From Bdellovibrionaceae bacterium UBA2339 (GTDB lineage: Bacteria > Bdellovibrionota > Bdellovibrionia > Bdellovibrionales > JAMPXM01): 64,000 bases of DNA. This document shows positions 15,837 through 24,827 of the stretch, one piece after another. Every line of letters starts with the position of its first letter. Position 1 is the first letter of the stretch. Both the position numbers and the translations under genes were made by a program. The notes under the pieces are model-generated. The model saw nothing but the letters and a program-made list of their open reading frames with translations. It did not search any database and had not been told where the DNA came from. The stretch is from NCBI GenBank assembly GCA_002344785.1, contig DDUL01000003.1, positions 23,166-87,165 on the forward strand, given 5' to 3'.

Positions 15837-18833
15837 TTAGTGCGCCGAGCTTGATGACTTCAGCTGCGGCGTGATCTTGAGTTCCACGAGGCGACCCTCG
15901 CGACGAACTTTGACCGGCACCGTCTCGTCGGCTTTGAGCGCTTGGAGGCAATACACATAATCGTAAATGCTCTCAATTTGAATGCCGCCCAATTCAATGA
16001 TCACATCTCCGCTCTTAAGCCCCGCCTTCTCCGCCGGCGAAGCCTTTTGCGTACCTGTGATCCGCACACCCTTGACACCTTCTTGTGCGTAATCCGGCAC
16101 CGTGCCCAAATAGAGTCGAAAGCTTCGCTGCTGATTCATACGCGACTGACCTTCGACCTTTTGATACTTCGGCTGAAGCTCTTGGGAAGCCAAGGCCTTG
16201 GTGACCGCCTCCACTTCCAAAGCCACTTGTCGCAAGCCTTGGTAGTTGAGTTTCTCCGGCGTATCGCTGGGACGATGGTAATCCGCGTGTGAGCCGGTAA
16301 AGAAACTGAGCACTGGCACTTCGCTTGTGTAGAACACGACGGCGTCGGTCGGCAGATACGGATCATCTTGAAGGGCGAGATTCAGCGCATCGCTTTGTAG
16401 CACGCGCCTTGCCTGACGAGCCTCAAACCAAGGCCGCCACTCGCGGCTCGAAGCCAAGCCCTGAATCTGTAGAGCTTGCCCAGCTTCAAGACGACCCACC
16501 ATATCCAAATTCAAATACGCCAAAGGCCGAGGCCCCTGCCACGACTTCATCGCCTGCGTCGAACCCAAAACGCCAATCTCTTCCGCGCTCCAAAAGCCGA
16601 AGATCACATCGCGATCGAGCGTCTTTCCCGCCTTCAGAGCTTGAGCGACTTGCAAAATGGCCGCGACTCCCGAAGCATTGTCATCCGCACCGACGTGAGG
16701 CTTTCCCACTTCATCGCCACGACTCAAGCTTCCGCCCACCTCGCCCAAACCTAAGTGATCCATGTGACCACCGACCACGACGGGTGGAAGTTGCGAGCGA
16801 CGGCCCGGCAACTTGGCGAGCACGTTTCGCCCTGTCGATCGCTTCAACTGCAAATCCACTTTCACACCCAGACTGGCCTTCGGCTCATTGACGACGCCGA
16901 CCTCACCTCGATCGGCTCGCTCCTGCAGGGACTTCAAATCGACATCTTTCAACATGCGCTGAGCTGTCGCCCATGACAGTGTGATCACCGGAATTCCGAC
17001 GTCACTTGCGCCGTCGAATTTGAGAACTCGCGACACTTCGCGCGCCGTTGGATCTAAGACCACAAGACCCACCGCGCCCTTTGATCGTGCGGCAATGGCC
17101 TTTTGTGAAAGTCGTGCCCATACGTTGAGATGATAGCGCTGCTTGAGACTCACATTCTGAGGCAAGTCGGCCAAGGCCACAGCCCATCGTCCGTTCACAT
17201 CCAGACCCTGATAGCTGTCAAAGGCCGCTTGACCTTCTCCTGCCGGAGCCACAATGCCATGACCCACAAAGATCATTGCGGCTTCCATTTGTTCGCCAAC
17301 TTTTGACAAAGAAAGTGGCATCCAATCACGACCGACCTGCAGATCCTCGGCCTTCCCCGCGAGTCGAAGTCGCGCCCGATTCGCAGCCCCCAGTTCAACA
17401 CCACTGACAAACTCAAACTCTTGCACGAACTGCTGACCTTGCGCCGGCTTCAAACCAAGTTCCTTGAGACGAAGCGCCAACTGCTCAGCGATTTGCTTTT
17501 CCTCATCACTGCCACTGGGCCGCCCACGAAACTCAGGCGCAGCCAAATATTCCACCCACGCCCGAAGTTCACGAGGCGTCACATCATCGCTTCCCCATAG
17601 CGGAGCCGCGGGCTTTAAGCCCAACGACTTTCGCGCCAGAGCGTCCGACCAATCGGCAAAATGAATTTGCGACTCACCTTTTTCATCTCGCCGAGTCCAC
17701 GAAAGCGACTGCCCGTCTGGTGTAAAGACCGGCAAGCCGTCAAAGCCTTCAAGAAACGAGACGCGAACCGGTTCACGTGTGCCGGCTGTGTCGACGATGA
17801 AAAGTTCGAAGTTGGAGTAACCCAGCTTGTTGGACGTGAAGATGATGTAATCTCCGCTCGGATGAAAGTACGGAGCCCAACTCATCGCCTTCCAACGCGT
17901 GAGCTGTCGCTCCTCACGAGTCTTCAAGTCCATGACCATGATCTCGGCATAGGCCCCGTTGGGCGCAAAGCGCCGCCAAGTGATCTGCGTGCCATCGGCC
18001 GAAAAGAACGGCCCACCATCGTAACCGGGAGATCGCGTGAGGCGCTCCACCCCGCTCCCGTCGGCGTTCATCAAATAAATTTCCATCATGTAAGAGGCGT
18101 CTTGCTGGAACAGCTTGGCGTCGGCCTCGGACAATTTCTCTGAATAACCGGTGCGGTTGGACGCAAAGACGATCTTCTTTCCGTCCGGAGAGTAGCTGGC
18201 TTCAGCGTCGTAGCCCAATTCCTTGGTGAGCCGCTTGAGCTTCGCTTCATGAACGGGCGCGCCCTGAAGTGGCGTCGCAAAAATGTCGAAGTGCTCATCA
18301 TAGCTCCAAGAGTACTTGCCCTTGACCGGATTCTTCCGTTCCGCCAACTCATGCTCCACTTTCGCCTTCAGGCCAGGATCAAGATGCGTGGAAGAAAACA
18401 GCGCCTCGCGGCCATTGGGATGAAACCAAGCGCATGTGGTTTTCCCCTGCCCCGGTGACAAGCGAGTCGTGCGGCCACTTTGCAAATCGACGGAGTAAAT
18501 TTGATAGAACGGATTGCCCGCATGTCGCTCGCTTTGCAAAATCAGCTGACGACCATCTGCAGAAAAATAACCCTCGCCCGCGCGCGGCCCCACGTAAGTG
18601 AGTTGCCGAAACTGCGTCATGAAACCCGGATCAGCGCCTTCAACTTTTCTCAATCCGGCGGAACCTTGTTCCGTGCCACTCGCCGGCCCGTGCGCCGCGG
18701 CCGTGCTTGCAAAGCTCGCGGCAAAAAAAGCGGCCAGGACAGCGCTCAAGCTGATCGCAAAGGCCGATGCTCGCCTCGCAAAGAATGTGATTGAAGATTG
18801 AGAGAGGATCGAGTGCGTAAGTTGATTTTGCAT
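15837..18833 (-). CDS. Exported M28 peptidase with N-terminal beta-propeller and C-terminal PDZ domain
   Basis: A signal peptide (ending ASTAAA-H) precedes a 998-aa three-part enzyme. Residues ~70-400 are a TolB/WD40-like propeller with PD40-type repeats such as EASYSPDGKKIVFASNRTG. Residues ~480-660 carry a PA-like insert. Residues ~690-900 are a zinc aminopeptidase of family M28: GGHMDHLG, GADDNASGVAA (bridging Asp), WSAEEIGVLGS (Glu base and ligand) and HADYHRPSDT (His ligand). Residues ~905-990 form a PDZ domain with AGLKSGDVIIELGG. It probably cleaves N-terminal residues or peptides in the periplasm or outside the cell. All catalytic motifs look intact. It lies 55 bp after the gene for an outer-membrane protein on the same strand. 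Confidence 0.88.
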   Translation of the reverse strand: MQNQLTHSILSQSSITFFARRASAFAISLSAVLAAFFAASFASTAAAHGPASGTEQGSAGLRKVEGADPGFMTQFRQLTYVGPRAGEGYFSADGRQLILQSERHAGNPFYQIYSVDLQSGRTTRLSPGQGKTTCAWFHPNGREALFSSTHLDPGLKAKVEHELAERKNPVKGKYSWSYDEHFDIFATPLQGAPVHEAKLKRLTKELGYDAEASYSPDGKKIVFASNRTGYSEKLSEADAKLFQQDASYMMEIYLMNADGSGVERLTRSPGYDGGPFFSADGTQITWRRFAPNGAYAEIMVMDLKTREERQLTRWKAMSWAPYFHPSGDYIIFTSNKLGYSNFELFIVDTAGTREPVRVSFLEGFDGLPVFTPDGQSLSWTRRDEKGESQIHFADWSDALARKSLGLKPAAPLWGSDDVTPRELRAWVEYLAAPEFRGRPSGSDEEKQIAEQLALRLKELGLKPAQGQQFVQEFEFVSGVELGAANRARLRLAGKAEDLQVGRDWMPLSLSKVGEQMEAAMIFVGHGIVAPAGEGQAAFDSYQGLDVNGRWAVALADLPQNVSLKQRYHLNVWARLSQKAIAARSKGAVGLVVLDPTAREVSRVLKFDGASDVGIPVITLSWATAQRMLKDVDLKSLQERADRGEVGVVNEPKASLGVKVDLQLKRSTGRNVLAKLPGRRSQLPPVVVGGHMDHLGLGEVGGSLSRGDEVGKPHVGADDNASGVAAILQVAQALKAGKTLDRDVIFGFWSAEEIGVLGSTQAMKSWQGPRPLAYLNLDMVGRLEAGQALQIQGLASSREWRPWFEARQARRVLQSDALNLALQDDPYLPTDAVVFYTSEVPVLSFFTGSHADYHRPSDTPEKLNYQGLRQVALEVEAVTKALASQELQPKYQKVEGQSRMNQQRSFRLYLGTVPDYAQEGVKGVRITGTQKASPAEKAGLKSGDVIIELGGIQIESIYDYVYCLQALKADETVPVKVRREGRLVELKITPQLKSSSSAH

Positions 18834-18888
18834 AGAGCGACAATGCCAATTTCGCCGCGTCCACGCAACTGCTCAGCGCAATCAAGAA

Positions 18889-19644
18889 TCAAATGAACAG
18901 CTTGATGCCGGCAAACACAGCTTCGCGAGTCCGCTCGGTCGCAACGCCTCCGGCCGGAGTACGCCGCCGAACTTCACGTGTCCAACTGCCAAACACTCGC
19001 AGCGCCAAAAAATCAATGAAGGCCCCGGCCTCGGTCAACTGACCTTCCATGCGCGCCTGAAGATTGGAATCTTCGGGCAAATACACGAAGTACTGACCCT
19101 CAACTCCGAAGGCGCGATTCAAGTAGATTTGCAGACGCCCACCCGCCATTTGCGTTCGCCACACTTCGCTTCGGTCTTCTTCTTTACGCAAACCATAGAG
19201 CAATGTGAGATGCGAGTTTTGCAGCGAATCTCCGAGAGGCCGAAAGGCAAACAAGCCCCAGGTCTGAAAGCCCTCACCCTCGAGATCAATGTATCGACCT
19301 TCAAGCCCCACGAGCGTGGCGTAGGCCGCGGCCTCGGCCTGCACATGTTTGCGAACTGGCGGCACCTCGGCCTGATCGATTCGCGTCGGCACATTCGCGT
19401 ACCGCCCGCCGAGCATCAGCTCAATCCAGTCTTCTTCATTGGTATGCCCCGCCAGCCACATGTCCTGCAGGCGAGTTTTCCTTTGCGATTCAAAATAATC
19501 CGCAAGCGTCCATCGATTTTCGTAGCGACGTTCCGCACCCTTTCCCAGGTTTTCAAGGAACTGACTGCGGGCTTCGGCGGCTCGAGGCAAGAAGGCGAAG
19601 AGCAACAGGGCGAGGCCAATCCGCAAATTGCTGATGAAACCCAT
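18889..19644 (-). CDS. Putative outer membrane beta-barrel protein
   Basis: This 251-aa exported protein is not assigned to a named family. It has a signal peptide (MGFISNLRIGLALLLFAFLP... ending AEA-R). Beta-strand-like segments follow: SHLTLLYGLRKEE, GRLQIYLNRAFGVEGQYFVYLP, FIDFLALRVFGSWTREVRR and a terminal REAVFAGIKLFI. The pattern suits a small barrel with an outer-membrane C-terminal strand. ATG 19644 overlaps the stop of the cobalamin-binding gene (ATGA), an unexpected operon partner. Confidence 0.65.
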   Translation of the reverse strand: MGFISNLRIGLALLLFAFLPRAAEARSQFLENLGKGAERRYENRWTLADYFESQRKTRLQDMWLAGHTNEEDWIELMLGGRYANVPTRIDQAEVPPVRKHVQAEAAAYATLVGLEGRYIDLEGEGFQTWGLFAFRPLGDSLQNSHLTLLYGLRKEEDRSEVWRTQMAGGRLQIYLNRAFGVEGQYFVYLPEDSNLQARMEGQLTEAGAFIDFLALRVFGSWTREVRRRTPAGGVATERTREAVFAGIKLFI

Positions 19645-20033
19645 CAGCGCCCCACAATTTGATGAATACGGTCGACAATTTCTTGAATGCTGGAGCCAGG
19701 ACCAAAGACGGCGGCGACACCCTGTTGGGTGAGCTGATCCGCATCGTCGGAAGGAATGATGCCGCCAACAAAGATCGGCTTGTTCACACTTTGCGAGCGC
19801 ATTTTTTCTTGAATCGCGGTGATCAGGGGGATGTGAGCCCCTGAGAGAATACTTAAGCCCACAATGTCGACGTCCTCTTGCAGGGCCGCCTGGACAACCA
19901 TTTCAGGTGTTTGATGCAGTCCAGTATAGATGACTTCAAAGCCGGCATCCCGCAATCCCCGGGCGACGACTTTCGCTCCACGATCGTGCCCATCTAAACC
20001 TGGCTTGGCGACCAAAACTCGAATCGGTTGCAT
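19644..20033 (-). CDS. Stand-alone cobalamin-binding domain, methylmalonyl-CoA mutase C-terminal type
   Basis: This 129-aa protein corresponds to the B12-binding domain of acyl-CoA mutases. It has the base-off signature DGHDRG near residue 14, where His would be the lower cobalt ligand, then VDIVGLSILSGAH and FVGGIIPSDDADQL, which line the cobalamin nucleotide tail. It should pair with a separate catalytic subunit to isomerise a carbon skeleton such as methylmalonyl-CoA. None is encoded in the window, and the IcmF gene has its own B12 domain. ATG at 20033 is chosen because homology starts there (MQPIRVLVAKPGLDGHDRG). It is divergent from the acyl-CoA dehydrogenase with ~50 bp between them. 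Confidence 0.88.
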   Translation of the reverse strand: MQPIRVLVAKPGLDGHDRGAKVVARGLRDAGFEVIYTGLHQTPEMVVQAALQEDVDIVGLSILSGAHIPLITAIQEKMRSQSVNKPIFVGGIIPSDDADQLTQQGVAAVFGPGSSIQEIVDRIHQIVGR

Positions 20034-20084
20034 GAGGCCGAGGTTAAGCTCATATTGTGAGGCGATCAAGTGGAGGTTCCCAAA

Positions 20085-21257
20085 ATGTCCGCCGAGATTC
20101 TTGCACGTCCCGCATTGACCACATTGAGTGAAGACGAACTTGCGTTCCGCGACGCTGTGCGCGCATTTGCGGAAGGCGAGATCAAACCCCTGGTTGGCAA
20201 AATGGATCACGACGCCCAATTGGACTCGTCGCTTTTGCCCAAGCTTTTCGAGATGGGATTGATGGGCATCGAGACACCGGAAAAATACGGCGGCGCCGGT
20301 GGCACATTTATGATGGCATGCTTAGGCGTGGAAGAGCTGGGGCGAGTCGACGCTTCGATCTCTGTGCTCATGGATGTGCAAAACACTTTGGTGACCAATG
20401 CGTTTTTGCGCTGGGGAACTGAAGACCTCAAACAAAAGTATTTGCCACGCATGGCGCGCGAGTGGGTCGGCGCCTATTGTCTGTCGGAGAGCACCTCGGG
20501 CTCTGACGCCTTTGCGCTCAAGTTGCGCGCTGAAGATCGCGGCGACAAGTGGGTCTTGAATGGCTCGAAGCTTTGGATCACCAACGGCAAAGAAGCCAGT
20601 GTGTTCTTGGTATTCGCGAACATGAATCCCGCGGCAGGCTACAAGGGGATCACCTGCTTCATCGTCGAAAAAGATATGCCGGGGTTCACCGTCGGAAAAA
20701 AAGAAGACAAGCTCGGCATTCGCGCGTCTTCAACTTGCGAATTGCTGTTTGAGAATTGCGAAGTGCCGAAGGCGAATGTCTTGGGCGAAGTCGGCAAGGG
20801 ATACAAAATCGCGATTGAGACGTTGAATGAAGGTCGCATCGGCATCGGCGCGCAAATGGTCGGCATCGCTCAAGGTGCTTACGAGGCCACCCTGGCCTAC
20901 GTCCAGACGCGAGAGCAATTCGGTAAAGCCATCGCCACCAATCAAGGCGTTCAGTTTCAGATTGCGGAAATGCGCACGTCTCTCGAAGCGGCTCGGCTCA
21001 TGGTTTACAATGCCGCTCGACTCAAAGACGCCGGCCAGCCGTTTATCGAGGAAGCGGCGATGGCGAAGCTCTTCGCCTCTCGCGCCGCCGAGAAAATCAC
21101 TTCGTTGGCCATCGATCTCTATGGCGGCAACGGCTTCACCAAAGAGTATCCGGTCGAAAAGTTTTGGCGCGACGCCAAGATTGGCCAAATCTACGAAGGC
21201 ACGACCAACATGCAGCTTCAGACGATTGCGAAGATGGAGCTTTCACAGCTGAAGTGA
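20085..21257 (+). CDS. Acyl-CoA dehydrogenase, short/branched-chain type
   Basis: A 390-aa FAD enzyme that oxidises acyl-CoA to 2-enoyl-CoA, passing electrons to ETF. Domain motifs are typical: AYCLSESTSGSD (FAD/substrate binding), LWITNGKEASVF, an YVQTREQFGKAI helix and the C-terminal LYGGNGFTKEYPVEK. The catalytic base Glu is expected in IYEGTTNMQ near residue 378, as in short- and branched-chain dehydrogenases. ATG 20085 has a GGAGG site 8 nt upstream; a longer frame from 20070 is less likely. It probably serves the same short/branched acyl-CoA pathway as IcmF and the crotonase genes. Confidence 0.93.
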   Translation: MSAEILARPALTTLSEDELAFRDAVRAFAEGEIKPLVGKMDHDAQLDSSLLPKLFEMGLMGIETPEKYGGAGGTFMMACLGVEELGRVDASISVLMDVQNTLVTNAFLRWGTEDLKQKYLPRMAREWVGAYCLSESTSGSDAFALKLRAEDRGDKWVLNGSKLWITNGKEASVFLVFANMNPAAGYKGITCFIVEKDMPGFTVGKKEDKLGIRASSTCELLFENCEVPKANVLGEVGKGYKIAIETLNEGRIGIGAQMVGIAQGAYEATLAYVQTREQFGKAIATNQGVQFQIAEMRTSLEAARLMVYNAARLKDAGQPFIEEAAMAKLFASRAAEKITSLAIDLYGGNGFTKEYPVEKFWRDAKIGQIYEGTTNMQLQTIAKMELSQLK

Positions 21258-21305
21258 GCCGTGGCAAACTGTGTCGGAGGGCGAGAAATCGCAAGTCGAC
21301 ACAGC

Positions 21306-22058
21306 ATGATGAAAACCACCAAGACCTTCGTCGCGCGGCGAGTTTCATCGCGCGGCTTCAGTTTGATCGAAGTCATCGTTGCAACGGCCATCTTCGCGAT
21401 CGTTGCACTCGCGGGCATGTATATCATTTCGGAAACTGTCCGCAGCTCCAACAAGTTCGCGCAGAACATCGAAAAACAACAAAGCCAATTCTCTTACTTG
21501 TCCAAGCCCATGCCCAGCACCACGCCGGAACTGGCGTTTGATTACTGGCCGCCCTTCATTCGGATCCCCGCACCGGTCGCTGTGCAAAATGGCACGGTCA
21601 ACGAACGCCCGCTCAACCGCTATCTGGTGGCCATCGCGATCACTCCCGACATCGATTATGGAACACTCAAGTGGCACACCTGTGAAGCTTCAAAGGGTAT
21701 CCAACTGACTTGCCGCGATTTCCCTGAGGGCCAACGAGCCGCGCAAGTGGAGTTTGCCTTCGACGAACAAGATCCACCGCCCAATTTTTTCGTGCGCCTT
21801 CGCTTGATGTGGGATGAGTTGCCGCAGAATCATCCGGTCAAGTTCGGACAAGAGATCACATTGCAAGCGCCGTTTTGGCGCGACTGTACGGCGCCTGCCG
21901 AATTGAAGATTGAGCGCGGATGGGTTTCGTTTGGCGAGATTTTCTCGTCGGTCGAAGAAGTTCGCCCGCGCTGCTTTCAAACTTATCTGCACTATTGCCA
22001 GCAAAACGGCCAAATGGCGCGCAAGGCACACGGAGAGGCTGTATGCACAAACAGTTAA
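21306..22058 (+). CDS. Prepilin-like protein (type IV pilin / pseudopilin N-terminus)
   Basis: Residues ~14-40 form a class III signal: SRG-FSLIEVIVATAIFAIV, with cleavage after Gly, Phe at +1 and Glu at +5, then a hydrophobic helix. The remaining ~200-residue head contains paired Cys (CEASKGIQLTC, RDCTAPAE, RCFQTYLHYC) and is not recognised. ATG 21306/21309 is preferred over the longer frame from 21261. The gene overlaps the next prepilin-like gene by 16 bp, so both probably join the same pilus or pseudopilus. No secretin or ATPase gene is nearby. Confidence 0.8.
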   Translation: MMKTTKTFVARRVSSRGFSLIEVIVATAIFAIVALAGMYIISETVRSSNKFAQNIEKQQSQFSYLSKPMPSTTPELAFDYWPPFIRIPAPVAVQNGTVNERPLNRYLVAIAITPDIDYGTLKWHTCEASKGIQLTCRDFPEGQRAAQVEFAFDEQDPPPNFFVRLRLMWDELPQNHPVKFGQEITLQAPFWRDCTAPAELKIERGWVSFGEIFSSVEEVRPRCFQTYLHYCQQNGQMARKAHGEAVCTNS

Positions 22059-23746
22059 GAGGTTTCTCGATCATTGAAGCCTTGGCCGTTGTGCTCATCA
22101 TTGGTCTATCCGCCATGGCATTTCTGTCACTCATTCAGGGTCAAAACTCATTTCTGAAACAATCCCGACAGACCAACGCTCGCGATCAACTCAACAACTT
22201 GTTTCAAGGCGCGCTCAAAGATCGAAATCTCATGTATCTCAGCGCTCGACACACACAGAACAAAGCACTTCGTAGCTGCTTGGTCGCATCGGGAACAGGC
22301 CATCAGATTTTACCCAAGGCGACTCCGGCCGCTTCTCCTTCGCCCGCGCCAGCAGGTGGCGGCGGCGAAGCGGCACCGGCTGCGGCCGCGACACCTCCTC
22401 CAAGTCTCTTGTCAGATGTCGACACTTGCCGCATCGGCGATGTCTATCCGCTTTGGATCATCGACGTGACAGATCCAACGCTTAAGAAAGTTTGGTCGGC
22501 TCCACCCAACACGCCCGTCAAATATGATGAGCACGGTCAGGGCTGCGAAGAAGGCGGCAACAAGGCCTGTCGCTTTGAGGCCTCGACGACTTTCCGGGCC
22601 TTGTGCGATGACGAAAGCACCAAGTGCTTGCGGCCCGAACGCATCGTCATTTCCTTCTTCCTGAAACAAATTGAAGGCAATCAGGATCAAGTGCCCAAGC
22701 GTCTTAAGCCCACGGAGTATCAGTACGGGCACTTGTTGGATTCCAACGTTCCGCCCAGTTTTGTGTCATTGCCTCAGTCGGTTTCGCTTTCCACGCGTCG
22801 AGCAAATCGAACTTTCGACGTGAGCATTCAGAATCCCGAGCCCGGCCAAACTGTGGCGTGGACAAAGTGTGAGTCCGACGTCGATAACATTGCGGTTCAG
22901 TGCGGCCCCTTTGTCTCCAACAAATCAACCATACAGATCTTCATGCAAAGCACTTCGGCCAAGGCCGGAAAGATTTTGCTCGAGGCGAGAGACTCAGGTC
23001 GCGCGCCGAACACTTCCGTGACGGCGCAAGTGCCCTTTGTGTTTGAAAAGCTCTGCACGCTGCCTTGGGGCGTGCAAATCGGCGAGAACGAGAGCTTGGA
23101 AGCCTTTGAAGAAGGTGTTGTGGATCTCTCCAAAACTTGTAAAGCCGAGAGCCGTGTCTGCAAAGACGGTGTGTTGAGCGGCAGCTTCAAGTTTCAGTCT
23201 TGTATCGTTCGCACGCCCTCAGCTTGCCAGGCGCCTTGGGGTGAAGCCGTTGCTCACGGTGGCAGCATCATCGCCTTTCAAAATCCTTTAGTGCCTTTTG
23301 GACAAACTTGCCTGCAAGAGACGCGATTGTGCACGGACGGAAGCCTCTCGGGGAACTACGCTCACAAGACCTGCTTGGTCCAAGATGCAGCTCCTTGCCC
23401 GTCTCCGACCGGCGGAACCGTTCCTCATGGTGGCAGCGTGCAGGTCTATCAACAGGCTTCGGTGGCCTTTGGTCAAACCTGCGCTAGTGAGCAGCGACTT
23501 TGTCAAAATGGCGTGCTGAGCGGCACCTTCACGGCGCCGAGCTGCCAAGTCAGCCCGCCTCGCAATTGCACGCTGCCTTGGGGCGGAAACGTGAATCATG
23601 GCGCGCAGGTCACCGCCTATCGGCAACCGAGCGTTCCGTTTGGATCCTTCTGTGATCAACCCGGTAACTTTGAAACGCGAAACTGCGTCGATGGGAATCT
23701 CACCGGCAACTTTGGCTCACCCTCGTGCATGGTCATGCCACCCTGA
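22043..23746 (+). CDS. Large prepilin-like protein with four Cys-rich CxxPWG repeats
   Basis: This 567-aa protein begins with a prepilin signal, LRG-FSIIEALAVVLIIGLSAMA (Glu +5 present). A Pro/Ala/Gly-rich linker follows (~residues 95-125), then a beta-rich middle with an Ig-like look (~240-335). The C-terminal ~230 residues are four 57-residue repeats of the form CxxPWG...HG..V.AYQ..V.FGQTC...R.C.(D/N)G.LSG.(F/Y)....C. Each has four Cys. I recall similar repeats in Bdellovibrio surface proteins. ATG 22043 gives a start directly at the prepilin signal. The large head suggests a tip or minor pilin exposed to the outside, perhaps for adhesion; this is inference. Confidence 0.8.
   Translation: MHKQLRGFSIIEALAVVLIIGLSAMAFLSLIQGQNSFLKQSRQTNARDQLNNLFQGALKDRNLMYLSARHTQNKALRSCLVASGTGHQILPKATPAASPSPAPAGGGGEAAPAAAATPPPSLLSDVDTCRIGDVYPLWIIDVTDPTLKKVWSAPPNTPVKYDEHGQGCEEGGNKACRFEASTTFRALCDDESTKCLRPERIVISFFLKQIEGNQDQVPKRLKPTEYQYGHLLDSNVPPSFVSLPQSVSLSTRRANRTFDVSIQNPEPGQTVAWTKCESDVDNIAVQCGPFVSNKSTIQIFMQSTSAKAGKILLEARDSGRAPNTSVTAQVPFVFEKLCTLPWGVQIGENESLEAFEEGVVDLSKTCKAESRVCKDGVLSGSFKFQSCIVRTPSACQAPWGEAVAHGGSIIAFQNPLVPFGQTCLQETRLCTDGSLSGNYAHKTCLVQDAAPCPSPTGGTVPHGGSVQVYQQASVAFGQTCASEQRLCQNGVLSGTFTAPSCQVSPPRNCTLPWGGNVNHGAQVTAYRQPSVPFGSFCDQPGNFETRNCVDGNLTGNFGSPSCMVMPP
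23054..23734 (+). repeat. Four tandem 171-bp coding repeats
   Basis: Repeat units start at the first Cys codon at 23054, 23225, 23396 and 23567, exactly 171 bp (57 codons) apart. They are diverged at DNA level but conserved in Cys positions and in the LSG motif. The last unit is slightly longer, with FETRNC in place of the usual R-C spacing. The regular period points to duplication of one domain. Confidence 0.88.
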
Positions 23747-23805
23747 GCGGTGAGTTCGGCTTCATGCTTCGTGAATGAGCTCCAACATTTTGGCCAATTG
23801 ATCGA

Positions 23806-24090
23806 TTAAGCGTCTTTGGATTTCAGCTCGGCGATCCGACGCTCATAGACGTTGCGTACGGCTTCGATTTCTTTTTGGTGCTGCACATCGCGGTCAGAAA
23901 GCCGGCGATCGCCTTGCTCGCGCGCATGCCCCACGCGCTTTTCGTTTTCTTCCTGCAAAGCGCGCGTTTCAACCGAGTGCTGTTGGCGCAGTTCCTGAAT
24001 TTCGGATTTGTGCTTTTGCGTGAGCTCTTTTTCCCGCTGGGTGTAGAGTTCACGCAAACTTTTGGACTGATTCGATCCCACCTTCGACAT
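23806..24090 (-). CDS. Small coiled-coil protein of unknown function
   Basis: This is a 94-residue, highly charged protein with heptad-like spacing over almost its whole length (LRELYTQREKELTQKHKSEI and following), so a single long helix or coiled coil is expected. It has no signal peptide or membrane segment and is probably cytosolic. It starts ATG 24090 and is convergent with the large pilin-like gene. No function can be inferred. Confidence 0.6.
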   Translation of the reverse strand: MSKVGSNQSKSLRELYTQREKELTQKHKSEIQELRQQHSVETRALQEENEKRVGHAREQGDRRLSDRDVQHQKEIEAVRNVYERRIAELKSKDA

Positions 24091-24200
24091 ACTTTGATTC
24101 TACACGAAGCGACGCGCGCCTTGACGGCGCAATTCTGAAGTACAATGCGGAACTCGCCTTCAGCCTAGGGTGCAAACAACTCTAATGGGGAAAATTTGCC

Positions 24201-24827
24201 TTAAGGGCGGCGCTGAACCAGCGATTCCAGCATCGCAACCAAGGTCTTGTACTGCGTCTCAAAGCCAAGACTAGGTCGAGTGACTCCGTCCCTTACGGCC
24301 ATCTCAGGCAGACATGGAACGTGGATGAAGCCGCTTTGGATCGGCGTGTAGCGAAAGCGATGCTGCATTCGATAGAACAAGTCATTGCAAACATAGGTGC
24401 CCGCGGACCATGAGTCGCGAAGGCGCAAACTTCGCTCAGTACAGGTGGATCGAATCGAGTGGACGGGCAAAGTTGTGGGATAAAAGCTTGGCCCAAACTT
24501 TAATATTTTTCCGCTCTCAGACCCAGATTGGTTTTCGCTTTTTACAAAGTGATTGTGAGCTAAATGCTCAAGTTCAAAATCACTTCGGCCCGCGGCCAAG
24601 CCCAAAGACAAGATCACATTCGGTCGAAAAGCCGAGACCTCAGTCATCAATCGATCAAAGGCCACACCGAACTCCACCGGCAACACCACGCCGCGAATAT
24701 CCAATTCGGTGTTTCCAGAAAGAGCATGGGACGAACAAGAATTCAGCTCGTGCACCAAAAGTTCGGTCGGATTCAAACTCTCTCCGCCGAACTTCTCAAA
24801 GCCGGATACCAATACCCGAAGCATCAT
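24201..24827 (-). CDS. pcp: Pyroglutamyl-peptidase I (C15)
   Basis: The enzyme removes N-terminal pyroglutamate from peptides in the cytosol. The N-terminus shows VSGFEKFGGESLNPTE, the Pcp substrate loop. LSLGLAAGRSDFELEHLA holds the region of the catalytic Glu. SAGTYVCNDLFY contains the catalytic Cys, and GFIHVPCLPEM the catalytic His. At 208 aa it is the normal size. ATG 24827 overlaps the ankyrin gene stop as ATGA; a GTG at 24833 is also in frame. The Glu-region sequence departs somewhat from the usual GQAGGR form, so activity is likely but not certain. Confidence 0.85.
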   Translation of the reverse strand: MMLRVLVSGFEKFGGESLNPTELLVHELNSCSSHALSGNTELDIRGVVLPVEFGVAFDRLMTEVSAFRPNVILSLGLAAGRSDFELEHLAHNHFVKSENQSGSESGKILKFGPSFYPTTLPVHSIRSTCTERSLRLRDSWSAGTYVCNDLFYRMQHRFRYTPIQSGFIHVPCLPEMAVRDGVTRPSLGFETQYKTLVAMLESLVQRRP

